7,003 bases of DNA from Bacteroidaceae bacterium (GTDB taxonomy: Bacteria > Bacteroidota > Bacteroidia > Bacteroidales > Bacteroidaceae): NCBI GenBank assembly GCA_017466965.1, contig JAFTTD010000218.1, positions 1-7,003 of the forward strand, in the 5' to 3' direction. The notes below the pieces were generated by a model. The model was not told where the DNA came from. It ran no database searches and saw only the letters and a list, made by a program, of their open reading frames with translations. Shown here piece after piece: positions 6,301-7,003 of the stretch. The stretch's first letter is position 1; each line of letters opens with the position of its first letter. Position numbers and translations under genes: made by a program.

Positions 6301-7003
6301 ATGTTCTTGTTAGGTTACGATGTTGGTACGTCTTCAGTAAAGGTATCTCTTGTTGATTCATATACAGGTAAATGCTTGGGGTCTGCTTTTTGGCCAGAGT
6401 CTGAATCAAGAATAATTTCAGTCCAGACAGGCTGGGCTGAACAAGAGCCGAATGTTTGGTGGGACAACCTTAAGTTTGCAACTCGAAAACTTTTTGCCTC
6501 CTTGTCTGTGGATTCACACGAAGTGGGAGCAATAGGCATAAGTTATCAGATGCATGGCCTTGTCTGTGTTGATGAACATCGTGATGTGTTGCGTAACAGT
6601 ATAATATGGTGTGACAGTCGTGCTGTGTCTTATGGAAATGATGCATTTGATTCCATTGGACATGAAAATTGCTTGTCAACGATGCTGAATTCACCGGGTA
6701 ATTTTACAGCTTCAAAGTTAGCGTGGGTGAAAAATAATGAGCCTGAAATATATTCAAGAATATATAAAATAATGTTACCCGGAGATTACATAGCGATGAA
6801 ATTAAGTGGTGGTGACATAACAACTACGGTTTCAGGACTTTCAGAAGGCGTGCTGTGGGACTTTAGTAAGAATGAACTAAGTAGTTTGCTGATGGATTAT
6901 TATGGGTTTAATGAATCCATAATAGCTGATATAGTGCCTACATTCGGAATGCAGACCGTTGTGTGTGAAAGTGTAGCATTGGAATTAGGACTGAAGCCGG
7001 GAG
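6301..7003 (+). CDS. xylB: Xylulokinase, N-terminal part (3' truncated by window edge)
   Basis: This FGGY-family sugar kinase phosphorylates D-xylulose with ATP to D-xylulose 5-phosphate, feeding the pentose phosphate pathway in the cytosol. The frame is open from ATG 6301 to the window end (234 codons plus one base); the family is usually about 490-500 residues, so roughly half is missing. Visible marks are the first ATP-binding motif GYDVGTSSVK (5-14), GWAEQEP with a WW pair, the substrate-site MHG (84-86), IIWCDSRAV (101-109), NFTASKLAW and LPGDYIAMKL. The catalytic Asp in the second domain lies outside the window. The leader is A/T-rich without an SD site, as is common in Bacteroidota. 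Other FGGY kinases (ribulokinase, gluconokinase) are less likely, because the MHG and LPGDY motifs fit xylulokinase. A xylose isomerase and transporter may follow, but this cannot be seen. Confidence 0.9.
   Translation, partial: MFLLGYDVGTSSVKVSLVDSYTGKCLGSAFWPESESRIISVQTGWAEQEPNVWWDNLKFATRKLFASLSVDSHEVGAIGISYQMHGLVCVDEHRDVLRNSIIWCDSRAVSYGNDAFDSIGHENCLSTMLNSPGNFTASKLAWVKNNEPEIYSRIYKIMLPGDYIAMKLSGGDITTTVSGLSEGVLWDFSKNELSSLLMDYYGFNESIIADIVPTFGMQTVVCESVALELGLKPG

Overview
The window looks like chromosomal DNA of a Bacteroidota species, most likely from the Bacteroidales (Prevotella/Bacteroides-like). Three things suggest this: two promoters match the Bacteroidota pattern TTG/TTTG-N19-20-TAnnTTTG; the cobalamin enzymes occur as CbiG-CbiF and CbiJ-CbiD fusions, which I recall from this group; and a Nudix-related (NrtR-type) sugar regulator precedes a xylulokinase. 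All genes lie on the + strand. The genus is inferred, not demonstrated.

Region 1 (1-1311) is the 3' part of dnaX, the tau/gamma subunit of the DNA polymerase III clamp loader. It enters from the left without its ATPase core and ends with its natural stop. Region 2 (1308-5104) holds two long fused genes of the anaerobic (early cobalt insertion) cobalamin pathway, each linked to its upstream neighbour by a 4-base ATGA stop/start overlap. The first is CbiG-CbiF, the second CbiJ(CobK)-CbiD. Together they encode four successive corrin-ring steps: C11 methylation (CbiF), opening of the ring-A delta-lactone with acetaldehyde loss (CbiG), C1 methylation (CbiD) and C18-C19 reduction (CbiJ). The rest of the pathway is not in the window.

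Region 3 (5105-5343) is a stand-alone tRNA-Val(UAC) gene with its own promoter, followed by an intrinsic terminator with a perfect 18-bp stem. Region 4 (5344-7003) starts with about 140 bases of AT-rich non-coding DNA and a good promoter. It continues with a regulator made of a catalytically degenerate Nudix domain plus a winged helix, and then the first 234 codons of a xylulokinase gene that runs off the right edge. This looks like the start of a pentose (probably D-xylose) operon sensing a sugar metabolite.

I found no mobile element, CRISPR array, riboswitch or clearly new system. The most interesting points are the mid-pathway cobalamin double fusion coupled to dnaX, a Cys/His cluster at the CbiG-CbiF junction, and the degenerate Nudix sensor with repeated motifs over its promoter.
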